A stretch of DNA of 64,000 nt from Haloarchaeobius sp. HME9146 (GCF_025399835.1 NZ_JAODVR010000001.1:2294001-2358000); one strand, 5' to 3'. Counted from the first letter of the stretch, positions 50,006-58,051 are shown. Notes: generated by a model from the letters alone, not told the origin. Made by a program: numbers and translations.

Positions 50006-51343
50006 ATGAGTGTCAGTAGACGTACCGTGCTACAGGGGGGTGGCATCGCGGCGGTGCTCTCGCTGGCCGGCTGCCTCGAGGGGTTCGCCTTCGGGGGCGG
50101 CGGCAGTCCCAACGTTTCTGGACCGACGACCAACTTCGTGTACGACCACGGCGACCTGCTCGAGGGGAACCTGTCCTTTTTCATGCAACTCGACGGCTCG
50201 GCGCTGGGCACGACTCGTGTCCCACAGGAGACAGAGGAGAAGATCGAGGACTCGGTCGACGCGGTCGGATCGGTCGACGAGCTCCTCGCGGTCGGCTACG
50301 TGAAGACCGGCTCGAAACAGCAGGCCGGCGGGACCCTGATGGCCCGCGGATCTGTCGACTCGGGCGCGGTGGCGACCGACCTCGTCCGCAAGGGCCTCCG
50401 TGACGCGGGCGGCCACGCCGGATACGACATCTACCGGGCGGACGTGACGGGCGGCATCGACATCGCGACCGCGGTCGCGGGCAACGCCATCGTCTACGGG
50501 GTCGGCTCTCCGGCCGTCCCGGCGGTCGACGCGGTGACGACCATGATCGACGCCGGCAGTGGGAAGGCGACCCGCCGGCTGGACGAGAGTTCGGGTGCGC
50601 GGGCGCTCGTCAACCGGTACACCTCCCGGGAGACGCCCCCGACGGGCTACTTCGTCGTCGAACTCGACGACAAGGCCGTCGACGACATGTTCCCGTCGCT
50701 CGACGCGGGCGTCAGGGACCTGTTCCGGGGGGCGCGTGCGGCCGGCTTCGCCTTCGACGTGAACGGCGGCGGCACGAACGTGGAAGCACTCTTCCTCTAC
50801 GACACGCCGAACGACGTGGCGGCGGGCATCAGCGCGGCCGAAGCGCTGTTCGCCCGGATGGCCAGTGACGACCCGAACCTCCCGGCACCACTCGTCGGTG
50901 CCTGGAACACCAAGGTCACGAACAGCGACTCGGCGGTCGCGGTCACCTTCGGGACCGAGACGGAGTCCCTCTGGGAACTGGTCGTCGGGCCGTTCCTCGG
51001 CCTCGCGACGGACCTGACCGACATCGACACCTCTGCGGCTCCCAACGTCGGGTTCTCGTACCGGTACCGCGACGACGCCAGGGTGACCATCACCCACGAG
51101 GCGGGTGACGCCTTCCAGAACGTGAAGGTCGTCTACACCAGCTTCGGCGAGCGGGTCACCGAGGACTGGAAAAAGAAGGGTGACGTGGTCGTCGGCGACA
51201 AGTACACCACCAAGAACGGGGTCAGCTTCGACGAACCGCTGCAGGTCATCTGGTACGGCGGGAACGTCCCCATCATCATCGGGCAGTACGACCCGACGGA
51301 CGACGACGACGAGGAAGCGGCGGCGGAGAGCGAGACGGCCTGA
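50006..51343 (+). CDS. Haloarchaeal Tat lipoprotein, unknown function
   Basis: A 445-residue lipoprotein with signal SVSRRTVLQGGGIAAVLSLAGC split as twin-arginine and lipobox (Cys23). The mature region consists of two similar-looking alpha+beta parts (VGYVKTGSKQQAGGTLMARG and VDDMFPSLDAGVRDLFRGAR regions) and a C-terminal beta-rich part ending in an acidic tail. No catalytic motif or repeat is recognised. A TATA-like CAGTATTTC is centred about 29 nt before the chosen ATG. It may be a surface receptor or structural protein. Confidence 0.75.
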   Translation: MSVSRRTVLQGGGIAAVLSLAGCLEGFAFGGGGSPNVSGPTTNFVYDHGDLLEGNLSFFMQLDGSALGTTRVPQETEEKIEDSVDAVGSVDELLAVGYVKTGSKQQAGGTLMARGSVDSGAVATDLVRKGLRDAGGHAGYDIYRADVTGGIDIATAVAGNAIVYGVGSPAVPAVDAVTTMIDAGSGKATRRLDESSGARALVNRYTSRETPPTGYFVVELDDKAVDDMFPSLDAGVRDLFRGARAAGFAFDVNGGGTNVEALFLYDTPNDVAAGISAAEALFARMASDDPNLPAPLVGAWNTKVTNSDSAVAVTFGTETESLWELVVGPFLGLATDLTDIDTSAAPNVGFSYRYRDDARVTITHEAGDAFQNVKVVYTSFGERVTEDWKKKGDVVVGDKYTTKNGVSFDEPLQVIWYGGNVPIIIGQYDPTDDDDEEAAAESETA

Positions 51344-51349
51344 GTACTC

Positions 51350-51646
51350 TTACTTCAGCGTGACCCAGGTCAGGAACACCAGTGCGACGAACTGCAGGCC
51401 GCGCAGGACCGCGACGGACTGCTGGACGGCAGCCGATTCTCCGTAGAACATCTCCATGCTGAAGAAGAAGTACAGCGCGGTGGCGTTCTCCAAGAGCAGT
51501 ACGACGGCGAACGCGATGAGCCCGAGCGTCAGCGAGGTCTTGAACGTCCGGTAGTTCTTGACCCAGACCGCCGTCAGCACTGCCAGTAGTACCACGTTGA
51601 TGCCCGCGAACGCGCTCGCGATTGCGAGTGTCTGTCCCATTGCCAT
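51350..51646 (-). CDS. Small membrane protein paired with a winged-helix regulator
   Basis: A 98-residue protein with three hydrophobic helices (IASAFAGINVVLLAVLTAVWV, LTLGLIAFAVVLLLENATALYFFF, LRGLQFVALVFLTWV). Its ATG begins 2 nt after the stop of the winged-helix gene, so the pair is an operon. Such wHTH-membrane pairs recur in haloarchaea and may form a membrane-coupled sensor, but this is inference. The start may be either of two adjacent ATGs (51646 or 51640). Confidence 0.75.
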   Translation of the reverse strand: MAMGQTLAIASAFAGINVVLLAVLTAVWVKNYRTFKTSLTLGLIAFAVVLLLENATALYFFFSMEMFYGESAAVQQSVAVLRGLQFVALVFLTWVTLK

Positions 51647-51648
51647 AG

Positions 51649-51924
51649 TTACTCCATGTGTTGGATTATCTCCTCGAACGCCTCCCGGTGGTGTTCGAAC
51701 TGGTCCGTGAGGAAGTACAGCGCGCCGTAGTCGTCGCCGCCTTTCTCCACGACGTTGTGGTCGAGCAGCATGTCGAGGTGGTGTCGAATCGTGTTGTAGT
51801 CCACCTCGAGGTGCTCGGAGAGCTGATTGGCGTTTCGCGGCCGCTCCGAGAGCGCCCGGATGATACGGACGCGGTTCGTGCCGCCGCGCGTGCCCACCAG
51901 CAGGTACCACAGCGCCTTCTCCAT
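51649..51924 (-). CDS. Winged-helix (ArsR-like) transcriptional regulator
   Basis: A 91-residue DNA-binding protein. The wHTH core is GTNRVRIIRALSERPRNANQLSEHLEVDYNTIRHHLDMLLDHNVVEKGG, arranged as helix, helix-turn-recognition helix and wing, followed by a short C-terminal helix. No metal-binding Cys set is present, so it is not a metal sensor of the ArsR type. It is first in an operon with a membrane protein. Confidence 0.85.
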   Translation of the reverse strand: MEKALWYLLVGTRGGTNRVRIIRALSERPRNANQLSEHLEVDYNTIRHHLDMLLDHNVVEKGGDDYGALYFLTDQFEHHREAFEEIIQHME

Positions 51925-52024
51925 CTATTCCTGTCTGTTTCCTGCAACACCAGCGTACTTAGTGACACCGTTACGCTCCCTCGGTTCAACCGACGATTCA
52001 CCCACCGACCGCTATGCTCGTCGG

Positions 52025-53539
52025 TCATCCCCCCACGCGCTTCTTGACCCAGCCGCTCGCGCCGCTGGGGTACGACTGTGAGAACTCCTCTGGCTGGACC
52101 GCGCCGGTCCCGTCGACGGCTCGCACGACGACCTCGGTCTCGCCCACGGGCGTGAACGCGTAGCGCCACATGCGCCAGACGTCCTCGCCGGGGAGCGGGG
52201 CCGACAGCTCCGCGTCGGTCCAGGTGTCGCCGCCGTCGGTCGACACCTCGACGCGGTCGACGCCGCGGGTGCCCGCGTAGGCGTGTCCCGCGACCTCGAT
52301 GGAGCCGTCGTCCAGTTCGTTGGTGGCGTGGAGCTTCGCGACCGTGTTCACGGGGCCGGTCCCGTGCCAGCCGCGCTTCTCCCAGTAGCCGTCGACCGCC
52401 TCGTCGAGGAACTCCAGTTCGGTGATCCACTTCACGTTCACCTCGCCCCAGTGCCCGGGGACGAGCAACCGGACGGGCCGGCCGTGCTGTCTCGGGAGGC
52501 CCATCCCGTTCATCCCGTAGGCGAGGAAGCCCTTCTCGAGGGCGGCGTATGGGAACTGGACGAAGTAGCCGTCGGCCGCGTGGGCCATCACGCAGCCGCA
52601 GTCGCTCGACACGCCCGCTTCCTCGATGAGGTCGGCGATGGGGATGCCCGTCCAGAGCGCGTTGTCCATCTTGTGCCCGTTCAGGCTCTCGCCGACGCAG
52701 CGAAGCGTGACGAACCGATGTTCGGGCTCGCGCCCGGTCAGTTCGTCGTAGCTGAGCGAGACCTCCTGGTCGACCGCGCCGGTAACCGAGAGCGTCCACT
52801 TTTCGGGGTCAGGCGAGGGGTCAAACGAGTTGATGTCCGTCTCGTAGAACTCGCCGATGGGCGTGACGAGGCCACCGAGGTTGGCCACGGGGAGTGACTC
52901 TGCCTCGGCGTCGTTCAGCAACTGGTCCGTCTCGACCTTCGAGGCCAGTTCCTCGGTCGCCTCGCCCGTCCGCGGGGCGCTGCCGCCGAGGACCGAGCCG
53001 ACGGCGGCGTATGCGGTGGTGCCGAGGAACACGCCGACCAGTCGTCGGCGCGCCGGGTCGGCCCGCGCATCGGGGTGCGTGGAGTCGCCGGCAGAGCCGG
53101 CTGGAAGGCCGAGCGTGCCTGCACCGATTACGGCGGCGGCCGAGAGCGCGCCGGCCGTCGATGGGCCAGGCGCGCCGGTCGTCGCGAGGAGCAGGACCGC
53201 GACGAGGACCGAAGTGAGGGCCGGTGCCAGCAGGGGACGGTCGAATCGGCGTGCGAGGGCGAGCGCCAGCAGGGACGGAACTGCGAGGCCGGCGACCGCG
53301 ATGGCGATAGCCAGCGCGATGTGCAGGAGGTGCCCGGCCGAGCCGAGCCACAGGATGGCGTACCTGACGACGATGTCCGGGGTCGCGTTCACGACCGCGG
53401 CGTCTATCGGCGCGACGATGAACGACTGTCGCGACCAGCCCGCGAGGGCGTAGGACCCCACGACGGCGGCCACGCCGGCCAGCGCCGCGAGGGCCAGGTC
53501 GGTTCGGCTCGGCTTCGATGTTCGGTCTCGCATCTCCAT
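52025..53539 (-). CDS. Sulfite-oxidase-family molybdopterin oxidoreductase with N-terminal membrane domain
   Basis: A 504-residue protein. Residues 1-190 carry about five hydrophobic helices; residues 225-400 are the oxidoreductase molybdopterin domain with the Mo-ligating Cys in LRCVGESLNG (near residue 280), GIPIADLIEEAGV and RQHGRPVRLLVPGHWG; residues 405-490 are the Mo-co dimerisation immunoglobulin-like domain (GVDRVEVSTDGGDTW). No Tat signal is present, but helix count would place the catalytic part outside the cell. The family reduces or oxidises sulfite, nitrate or S-oxides; the substrate here is unknown. The membrane fusion is unusual compared with the soluble form. Confidence 0.9.
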   Translation of the reverse strand: MEMRDRTSKPSRTDLALAALAGVAAVVGSYALAGWSRQSFIVAPIDAAVVNATPDIVVRYAILWLGSAGHLLHIALAIAIAVAGLAVPSLLALALARRFDRPLLAPALTSVLVAVLLLATTGAPGPSTAGALSAAAVIGAGTLGLPAGSAGDSTHPDARADPARRRLVGVFLGTTAYAAVGSVLGGSAPRTGEATEELASKVETDQLLNDAEAESLPVANLGGLVTPIGEFYETDINSFDPSPDPEKWTLSVTGAVDQEVSLSYDELTGREPEHRFVTLRCVGESLNGHKMDNALWTGIPIADLIEEAGVSSDCGCVMAHAADGYFVQFPYAALEKGFLAYGMNGMGLPRQHGRPVRLLVPGHWGEVNVKWITELEFLDEAVDGYWEKRGWHGTGPVNTVAKLHATNELDDGSIEVAGHAYAGTRGVDRVEVSTDGGDTWTDAELSAPLPGEDVWRMWRYAFTPVGETEVVVRAVDGTGAVQPEEFSQSYPSGASGWVKKRVGG

Positions 53540-53656
53540 CTGATGGGAGGCAACAGGTGTAGAAAGGGGTTTTTCGAACTGTCACCAGAATCCTTCTAGA
53601 ATTCGTCCCGGACGGACACCGGTGGGCTTTTGCGCGTCCACGTGGCGCGAACTCGT

Positions 53657-54640
53657 ATGACCGAGGACGAGGACGAACTCACCTACGCCGACGCCGGCGT
53701 GGACATCGAGGAGAGCGAGGCGGCGACGGCCGCGCTACTGAACGCGGTCGGCAACGTCGTCGACACCGAGTACGCGGGGCTGCTGGACATCGGCGACCAG
53801 TACCTGGGGCTGGCGACCGACGGGGTCGGGACGAAACTGCTCGTCGCCGAAGCACTGGGCGACTACTCCACCGTGGGCATCGACTGCATGGCGATGAACG
53901 CGAACGACCTCGTCGCGGCGGGCGTCAAGCCGGTCGCGTTCGTGGACTACCTCGCGGTCGACGAACCCACCGAGGAGTTCGCGGAGCAGGTCGGTGAGGG
54001 GCTCGCCGAAGCGGCCGAACGCGCCGACGTGGCGCTCCTGGGCGGCGAGACCGCAGTCATGCCCGAGGTCGTCTCCGGGCTCGACCTCGCGGGCACCTGC
54101 GCGGGACTGGCGAAGAAAGGAGCCGTCTTCGACGGCGAGGCACAGGTCGGCGACAAGCTCGTCGCGTGGCCGTCCTCGGGGATTCACTCGAACGGGCTCA
54201 CCCTCGCGCGCAAGGCGGTCCAGCGCGAGTACGATTACGAGGACCCCTTCCCGGCCGCCGAGGACGACCGCACCATCGGTGAGGAGCTGCTGGAGCCGAC
54301 CCGCATCTACACGGACCTGCTCGACCCGATGCACGAACACGGCGTCCACGCGGCCGCCCACGTCACCGGCGGCGGCTGGACGAACCTCCTCCGGATGGGC
54401 GAGTTCGAGTACGATATCGAGGACCCCTTCGGCGCTCAGGCGATTTTCGGCCTCGTGCAGGACCTCGGAAACGTCTCCCCCGAGGAGATGTACCGGACCT
54501 TCAATATGGGTACCGGCTTCGTGGCTGCTGTTCCCGCAGACGAGGCCGAGGCGCTGGCGGACGCGACCGAGGACGGGAAGGTCATCGGCGAGGTCACGGA
54601 AGGCGCGAGCGTCGAGATCCGCGGCCTCTCGCTGGACTAG
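53657..54640 (+). CDS. purM: Phosphoribosylformylglycinamidine cyclo-ligase (AIR synthetase)
   Basis: A 327-residue PurM that converts FGAM to AIR with ATP in purine biosynthesis. Signatures are the N-terminal LTYADAGVDIEE, YLGLATDGVGTK, GIDCMAMNANDLVAAGV, LLGGETAVMPEV and the C-terminal FNMGTGFVAAV. The start is the ATG giving MTEDEDELTYADAG, with a T-rich promoter element about 28 nt upstream. The stop codon shares CTAG with a convergent membrane-protein gene. Confidence 0.95.
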   Translation: MTEDEDELTYADAGVDIEESEAATAALLNAVGNVVDTEYAGLLDIGDQYLGLATDGVGTKLLVAEALGDYSTVGIDCMAMNANDLVAAGVKPVAFVDYLAVDEPTEEFAEQVGEGLAEAAERADVALLGGETAVMPEVVSGLDLAGTCAGLAKKGAVFDGEAQVGDKLVAWPSSGIHSNGLTLARKAVQREYDYEDPFPAAEDDRTIGEELLEPTRIYTDLLDPMHEHGVHAAAHVTGGGWTNLLRMGEFEYDIEDPFGAQAIFGLVQDLGNVSPEEMYRTFNMGTGFVAAVPADEAEALADATEDGKVIGEVTEGASVEIRGLSLD

Positions 54641-54852
54641 TTCTTCGAGTCGCCGGGGAAGGCCCGCTTCAGGTAGGCCATCACGGCCCCGCCCCCGACG
54701 ACCAGTGCGGCTCCCAGCCCGAACAGCGGCAGGACCGCGCCGACCAGCGTCGGCGTCAGGTCGCCCATCGCGGCCAGGGCGTAGAGCAGGACGAACGCCC
54801 CCCCGATGATGGTGATGCCGGCCGCGTCGCGGATGCGGTTCTCTGAGACCAT
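54637..54852 (-). CDS. Small membrane protein, unknown function
   Basis: A 71-residue protein with two helices (AAGITIIGGAFVLLYALAAMG and LVGAVLPLFGLGAALVVGGGAVMAYL) and a basic tail KRAFPGDSKN. An ATG five codons upstream is also possible. It is convergent with purM, sharing a CTAG stop palindrome. No family recognised. Confidence 0.7.
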   Translation of the reverse strand: MVSENRIRDAAGITIIGGAFVLLYALAAMGDLTPTLVGAVLPLFGLGAALVVGGGAVMAYLKRAFPGDSKN

Positions 54853-55215
54853 ATTTCGAATAACCATTGGAAATACAAAGAGTTTGGTGATAGGATTGTG
54901 GCACGGGACCGGTGGTGGATTGTCTGTTCCTCTTGGCGTGCGGCTTCGCTGGCAGCCGAATGGCAGTGAGGCAGGCCAGCGAGACACTCGCGCGAGGGAT
55001 GAGGACCGCAGTGGAGCGGAGCGGAGCGAGGACCGCAATCGGCTGGGGAGGGTGTGGTTGCGGAGCGGTGCGGTTGCGGTCCCAGTTCCATCGGCACGAG
55101 TCGCCGTGCTGTCTCACGGGCATCCACCTCGAAGGCCCATCCAACCCCTCACTCGGCCCGCTCCGTCAGCCGAATCCCCGACGACAAAATCCGGTCTATA
55201 CCCAGAAACGCCTCC
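54853..55215. other. Intergenic region with low-complexity haloarchaeal-type repeat
   Basis: The 363 bases have no convincing gene. The left end (54853-54900) is A/T-rich and holds the promoter of the minus-strand membrane-protein gene. From about 54960 to 55095 the sequence is a purine-rich degenerate repeat built on GGAGCGGAGCG, GAGGACCGCA and TGCGGAGCGGTGCGGTTGCGG units. It is uniform, directional and non-coding-like, and resembles short repeated elements I associate with haloarchaeal intergenic DNA; no mobile-element gene is present. Confidence 0.55.
54960..55095. repeat. Degenerate purine-rich intergenic repeat
   Basis: Contains GAGGACCGCA twice (about 55000 and 55029 in slightly different context), overlapping GGAGCGGAGCGGAGCG units and TGCGGAGCGGTGCGGTTGCGG. 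No inverted ends or target duplications are visible, so it is not an insertion sequence. Confidence 0.45.
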
Positions 55216-55410
55216 CTACATCACGGACTCGGCGTAGAACCGCACCAGCCGACACTCCGGACAGACGTGTGCGACGACGGGATTTCCTTCCATGCTCAAC
55301 GCGCCCATCAGGCCGCCGCCGGCCTCGACGCGGATGTCCTCTTCGCCTTCGCTTGTCCCGTACTCGGCCTCCACGAGTCCCACGTCACAGTCCGGGCAAT
55401 AGTGACTCAT
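55216..55410 (-). CDS. Small zinc-ribbon protein
   Basis: A 64-residue protein with Cys pairs CPDCDVG near the N-terminus and HVCPEC near the C-terminus, separated by a Gly/Glu-rich stretch. It probably binds one zinc. The TATA-like GTTTTTATC (55432-55440) is centred 27 nt before the ATG giving MSHYCPDC, which rules out the ATG five codons further up. Function unknown. Confidence 0.85.
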   Translation of the reverse strand: MSHYCPDCDVGLVEAEYGTSEGEEDIRVEAGGGLMGALSMEGNPVVAHVCPECRLVRFYAESVM

Positions 55411-55431
55411 GCAGGACGTTAGCACGCGAAG

Positions 55432-55440
55432 GATAAAAAC
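55432..55440 (-). promoter_or_regulatory. TATA-like promoter of the zinc-ribbon gene
   Basis: Minus-strand GTTTTTATC is centred about 27 nt upstream of the ATG at 55410 and 11 nt from the alternative ATG at 55425, so it selects 55410. Confidence 0.6.
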
Positions 55441-55496
55441 TTCTCAGCGGAAACGAACCCCGCGAACCGCCTGAGGGGGACCCGGTGCTTGCAGTA

Positions 55497-56045
55497 TCAG
55501 GACAGGTGCGTCGCGATGTCGGCCTCGGTGATGATGCCGACCATCTCGCCCTCCTCCTTGACGATGACGGCGTCGTGGAGTTCGAGCAGGTTGTCGATGC
55601 TGTCGAGGGTCGCGTCCCGCCCGACCGTACTGTAGCTCTCGTTCATGACCTCGGCGACCGGCAGCTCCTCGATGTCGCGGTCCTCGCGGTGGAGCCGGAT
55701 GTCGCTGTTCGAGATGAGACCGACGGGGGTGCCGCGCTCGTCGACGACCGGGAGCTGGGAGTAGCCCTGCTCGCCCATGATGTCGATGGCGCGCCCGACG
55801 CTGTCGTCCATGCGGACGAACTCCAGTTCCTCGTGCATCACGTCCTCGGCGCGCTTGATCTCGCCCTCGGCCTCGTTCAGCGCCTCGACGATGCGTCGCA
55901 ACGTCGAGAGCCGGGGGTCGACGTCGCCACCCTCGATTCGGGCGATGAGCGGCTGTGAGACGTCCGCCGCGTCGGCGAGTTCGCTCTGCGTGAGGTCCAG
56001 CCCTTTCCGTCGTTCCCGGAGGTCAGTCGGGGTGGGAAGTTCCAT
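55497..56045 (-). CDS. HTH-CBS transcriptional regulator
   Basis: A 182-residue protein joining an N-terminal lambda-repressor-type HTH (LRERRKGLDLTQSELADAADVSQPLIARIEGGDVDPRLSTLRRI) to two C-terminal CBS domains (VMHEELEFVRMDDSVGRAI and VMNESYSTVGRDATLDSI). The CBS pair should sense an adenine nucleotide or similar ligand and gate DNA binding. The TATA-like TTATTTTATAA is centred 27 nt before the ATG, giving a leaderless mRNA. This HTH-CBS organisation is archaeal-typical; targets unknown. Confidence 0.93.
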   Translation of the reverse strand: MELPTPTDLRERRKGLDLTQSELADAADVSQPLIARIEGGDVDPRLSTLRRIVEALNEAEGEIKRAEDVMHEELEFVRMDDSVGRAIDIMGEQGYSQLPVVDERGTPVGLISNSDIRLHREDRDIEELPVAEVMNESYSTVGRDATLDSIDNLLELHDAVIVKEEGEMVGIITEADIATHLS

Positions 56046-56063
56046 ACGAACCGATAACCGGGG

Positions 56064-56076
56064 GTTATAAAATAAG
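56064..56076 (-). promoter_or_regulatory. TATA box of the HTH-CBS regulator
   Basis: Minus-strand CTTATTTTATAAC is centred about 26 nt upstream of the ATG at 56045; this is one of the clearest archaeal boxes in the window. Confidence 0.7.
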
Positions 56077-56098
56077 CTTTCGGGGCGCGCCGGTCGAC

Positions 56099-56461
56099 TT
56101 ACTCGTCTTCGTCTTCCTCGTCGCGCTTGATGGTGTCGACGACCTTCAGGGGGACGTCCCGAAGCGCGCCGCCGACCTCGCTCTTTGCGATGCGCTTTGC
56201 GTGTTCCTCGCTGTCGGCGTTGAACACCTCCATCTCCAGGACGAGCCCGACGAGCGCCGTATCGGCTGCGATGTAGGCGGAGTCGAAGCCCTCGCCACAG
56301 GCGGGACAACCGGTGAGGCCGACGTTGACCTCGACGTAGTCCTTCCCCTCGCTGTTGAGGCGCTTGCCGGCCTCGCTCACCGCGACACCGATTGCGTCGT
56401 CGATATTGCTCACGTCGCGTACCAACCAGGCTGCTTCCATCGCAACCAGATAATTGCTCAT
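56099..56461 (-). CDS. UPF0212/DUF555 family protein
   Basis: A 120-residue archaeal-specific protein beginning MSNYLVAMEAAWLVRDV, with IDDAIGVAVSEAGKRLN, the metal-site-like TGCPACGEGFD and a C-terminal acidic tail. The family has no established function. The ATG giving MSNYLV is chosen because the family starts there; the open frame above it is Arg/Pro-rich and non-coding. It is followed 53 nt later on the same strand by the HTH-CBS gene, which has its own TATA box. Confidence 0.93.
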   Translation of the reverse strand: MSNYLVAMEAAWLVRDVSNIDDAIGVAVSEAGKRLNSEGKDYVEVNVGLTGCPACGEGFDSAYIAADTALVGLVLEMEVFNADSEEHAKRIAKSEVGGALRDVPLKVVDTIKRDEEDEDE

Positions 56462-56776
56462 ACACCGACCCATGGGTCCCAGCAAGGCTTGCTTTGTGGT
56501 TCGTCCTGCACCCGCTCGTGAACCCCGGCCGATGTGCGGCCCGAACAGGCGCGGACCGGCCGGCATCCCCCGGCGTATTATTCGCATAAGTTACGAGAAT
56601 CCCGGGTGTGTCTGAGCGATGAGAGACCGAAATCCAGCCGAGATTCGCACTTCCAGTTGGATAGAAACAAAGTCGAATTGAATCGCAAGACTGCGTCGGG
56701 GTGACTCCGGATGGCACGGCCCCGTCGGGGAGTAATACTTATATACCACCTGCGCGCTGGACTCAACCGAAGCCAG
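56462..56776. other. Intergenic region with two divergent promoters; no further gene seen
   Basis: The left part leads into the DUF555 gene (minus strand); the right part carries the TATA box TTATATA at 56739-56745 for the small gene at 56777. The middle (56590-56700) is AT-richer and has no convincing frame on either strand. Confidence 0.6.
56739..56745 (+). promoter_or_regulatory. TATA box of the small gene at 56777
   Basis: TTATATA is centred about 35 nt before the ATG at 56777 and lies downstream of the other in-frame ATG (56711), so translation must start at 56777 or later. Confidence 0.6.
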
Positions 56777-56950
56777 ATGATCAACCGGGCCACCCAAGCC
56801 GCCCTGTTCGCACTGTACCAGATGAGTATCGCGGTCGGCATCCTCCTGATGCCATTCGCACTCGCGATGCGCCGGTTCGGCGTGTCGCTGCCGGTGCACA
56901 GGGTCGTCGAGACGTTCGGCGGCGCGTACGAACAGACCGGGCGCAGATAG
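56777..56950 (+). CDS. Small membrane-associated protein, unknown function
   Basis: A 57-residue protein with one hydrophobic helix (LFALYQMSIAVGILLMPFALAM) flanked by basic residues and a polar tail ending TGRR. The TATA box position fixes the start. It lies between DUF555 and the proteasome gene; conserved small proteins of this kind are common in haloarchaea, but no role is known. Confidence 0.7.
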   Translation: MINRATQAALFALYQMSIAVGILLMPFALAMRRFGVSLPVHRVVETFGGAYEQTGRR

Positions 56951-57009
56951 ACGAACACCACTTCTCGTGTCCACCACCCGCCGAGCGCTAGCCGTCGGCA
57001 ACGCCGCCC

Positions 57010-57016
57010 TTTTATA
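57010..57016 (+). promoter_or_regulatory. TATA box of psmB
   Basis: TTTTATA is centred 29 nt before the psmB ATG at 57042, giving a leaderless transcript. Confidence 0.7.
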
Positions 57017-57041
57017 CCGGGGCGCGTGTTAGTGCCGACCA

Positions 57042-57770
57042 ATGCGAACGCCACGCGCCGACGACCCCCAGATTCCGGACGCACTCTCCCTCGAACCGGT
57101 CGACCCCTACGAACCACAGGTCGGGTCGCTCCCCCGGAGCGAGTACAGCGCGGAGCAGATGGAGAACGTCACCAAGACCGGGACGACCACCGTCGGCCTC
57201 ACCACCGACGAGGGCGTCGTCATCGCGACCGACATGCGCGCCTCCCTCGGCGGGATGTTCGTCGCGAACAAGGACGTCCAGAAGGTCGAGCAGATCCACC
57301 CGACGGCCGCGCTCACCCTGGTCGGGAGCGTCGGCGGGGCCCAGTCGTTCATCCGGTCGCTTCGCGCCGAAGTGAACCTCTACGAGGCCCGCCGCGGGGA
57401 GGAGATGTCGATGCAGGCGCTCTCGACGCTCGCCGGGAACTTCGCCCGCGGCGGCCCGTTCTTCGCCATCAACCCCATCCTCGGTGGGGTCGACGACGAC
57501 GGGCACCACGTCTACTCCATCGACCCGGCCGGCGGTGTCATGCGTGACGAGTACACCGTTACCGGCTCCGGGATGATGGTCGCTCACGGACTGCTCGAAC
57601 AGGAGTACGAGTCCGGGCTGTCGAACGAGGAGGCCAAAACCGTCGCGGCGCGTGCGGTCCGGTCGGCCGCCGAACGCGACACCGGCTCCGGCAACGGCGT
57701 GTTCCTCGCCGAGGTGACCGGTGAGGGAGTCGACATTCGTGGACACAAGGACTTCGACGAGGTCTGTTGA
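57042..57770 (+). CDS. psmB: Proteasome beta subunit
   Basis: A 242-residue 20S proteasome beta subunit. The propeptide ends in KTG and is removed autocatalytically to expose Thr48 as the catalytic nucleophile (TTTVGL). Other active-site features are the Asp in IATDMRAS, the Lys in VANKDVQK and the SGxxMM segment TGSGMMVAHG. It forms the proteolytic rings of the archaeal proteasome; the alpha subunit and PAN ATPase are not in the window. The gene has its own TATA box and no operon partner. Confidence 0.97.
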   Translation: MRTPRADDPQIPDALSLEPVDPYEPQVGSLPRSEYSAEQMENVTKTGTTTVGLTTDEGVVIATDMRASLGGMFVANKDVQKVEQIHPTAALTLVGSVGGAQSFIRSLRAEVNLYEARRGEEMSMQALSTLAGNFARGGPFFAINPILGGVDDDGHHVYSIDPAGGVMRDEYTVTGSGMMVAHGLLEQEYESGLSNEEAKTVAARAVRSAAERDTGSGNGVFLAEVTGEGVDIRGHKDFDEVC

Positions 57771-57919
57771 CGACAGTTGGTTGTCACCTCCCCGGTTCAC
57801 GCTCCACAGAGACCGTTCGTAATCGTCCACGAGGCCAGGTTCGATACCCCCTACCGGTAGATTCCGGAGTCCCTAACAGTATTGTACGGCCCTCCTACCG
57901 CCGTGTAACCGCCGATTCC

Positions 57920-57942
57920 TGGAAGTAAGTCGGTGACTTCCA
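57920..57942. promoter_or_regulatory. Inverted repeat upstream of the first SipW-type gene
   Basis: TGGAAGT-N9-ACTTCCA (arms 57920-57926 and 57936-57942) contains a nested AAGTC-ggt-GACTT. It lies about 110 nt upstream of the gene at 58052 and could be a regulator site or a hairpin; no copy was found before the paralogue at 60899. Confidence 0.4.
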
Positions 57943-57991
57943 CGAAACCGTTCTCGAGTAATCGATGTTTCTGACACGTTGAAGTTGCCCA

Positions 57992-58008
57992 TAGGTAACC
58001 CCTCTTAC
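57992..58008 (+). promoter_or_regulatory. Shared upstream motif TAGGTAACCCCTC, copy 1
   Basis: TAGGTAACCCCTCTTAC lies about 15 nt upstream of a TATA-like TTACAATT and about 44 nt before the ATG at 58052. The same 13-bp core recurs at 60832 before the paralogous gene, in otherwise dissimilar DNA. Confidence 0.55.
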
Positions 58009-58051
58009 AACTTACAATTGAGCATCACCCTCAGAAGGGGGTGGGGTACGT

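Noticed and set aside
54806-55237. 143-codon frame across the 54.9-55.2 kb gap
   Set aside because: Translation is a read-through of a degenerate repeat, basic and without family features; opposed by a supported minus-strand gene at its left end.
57838-57848. GGTTCGATACC, resembling a tRNA T-arm
   Set aside because: Neighbouring bases do not form an acceptor stem, D-arm or anticodon arm, so it is a chance match.
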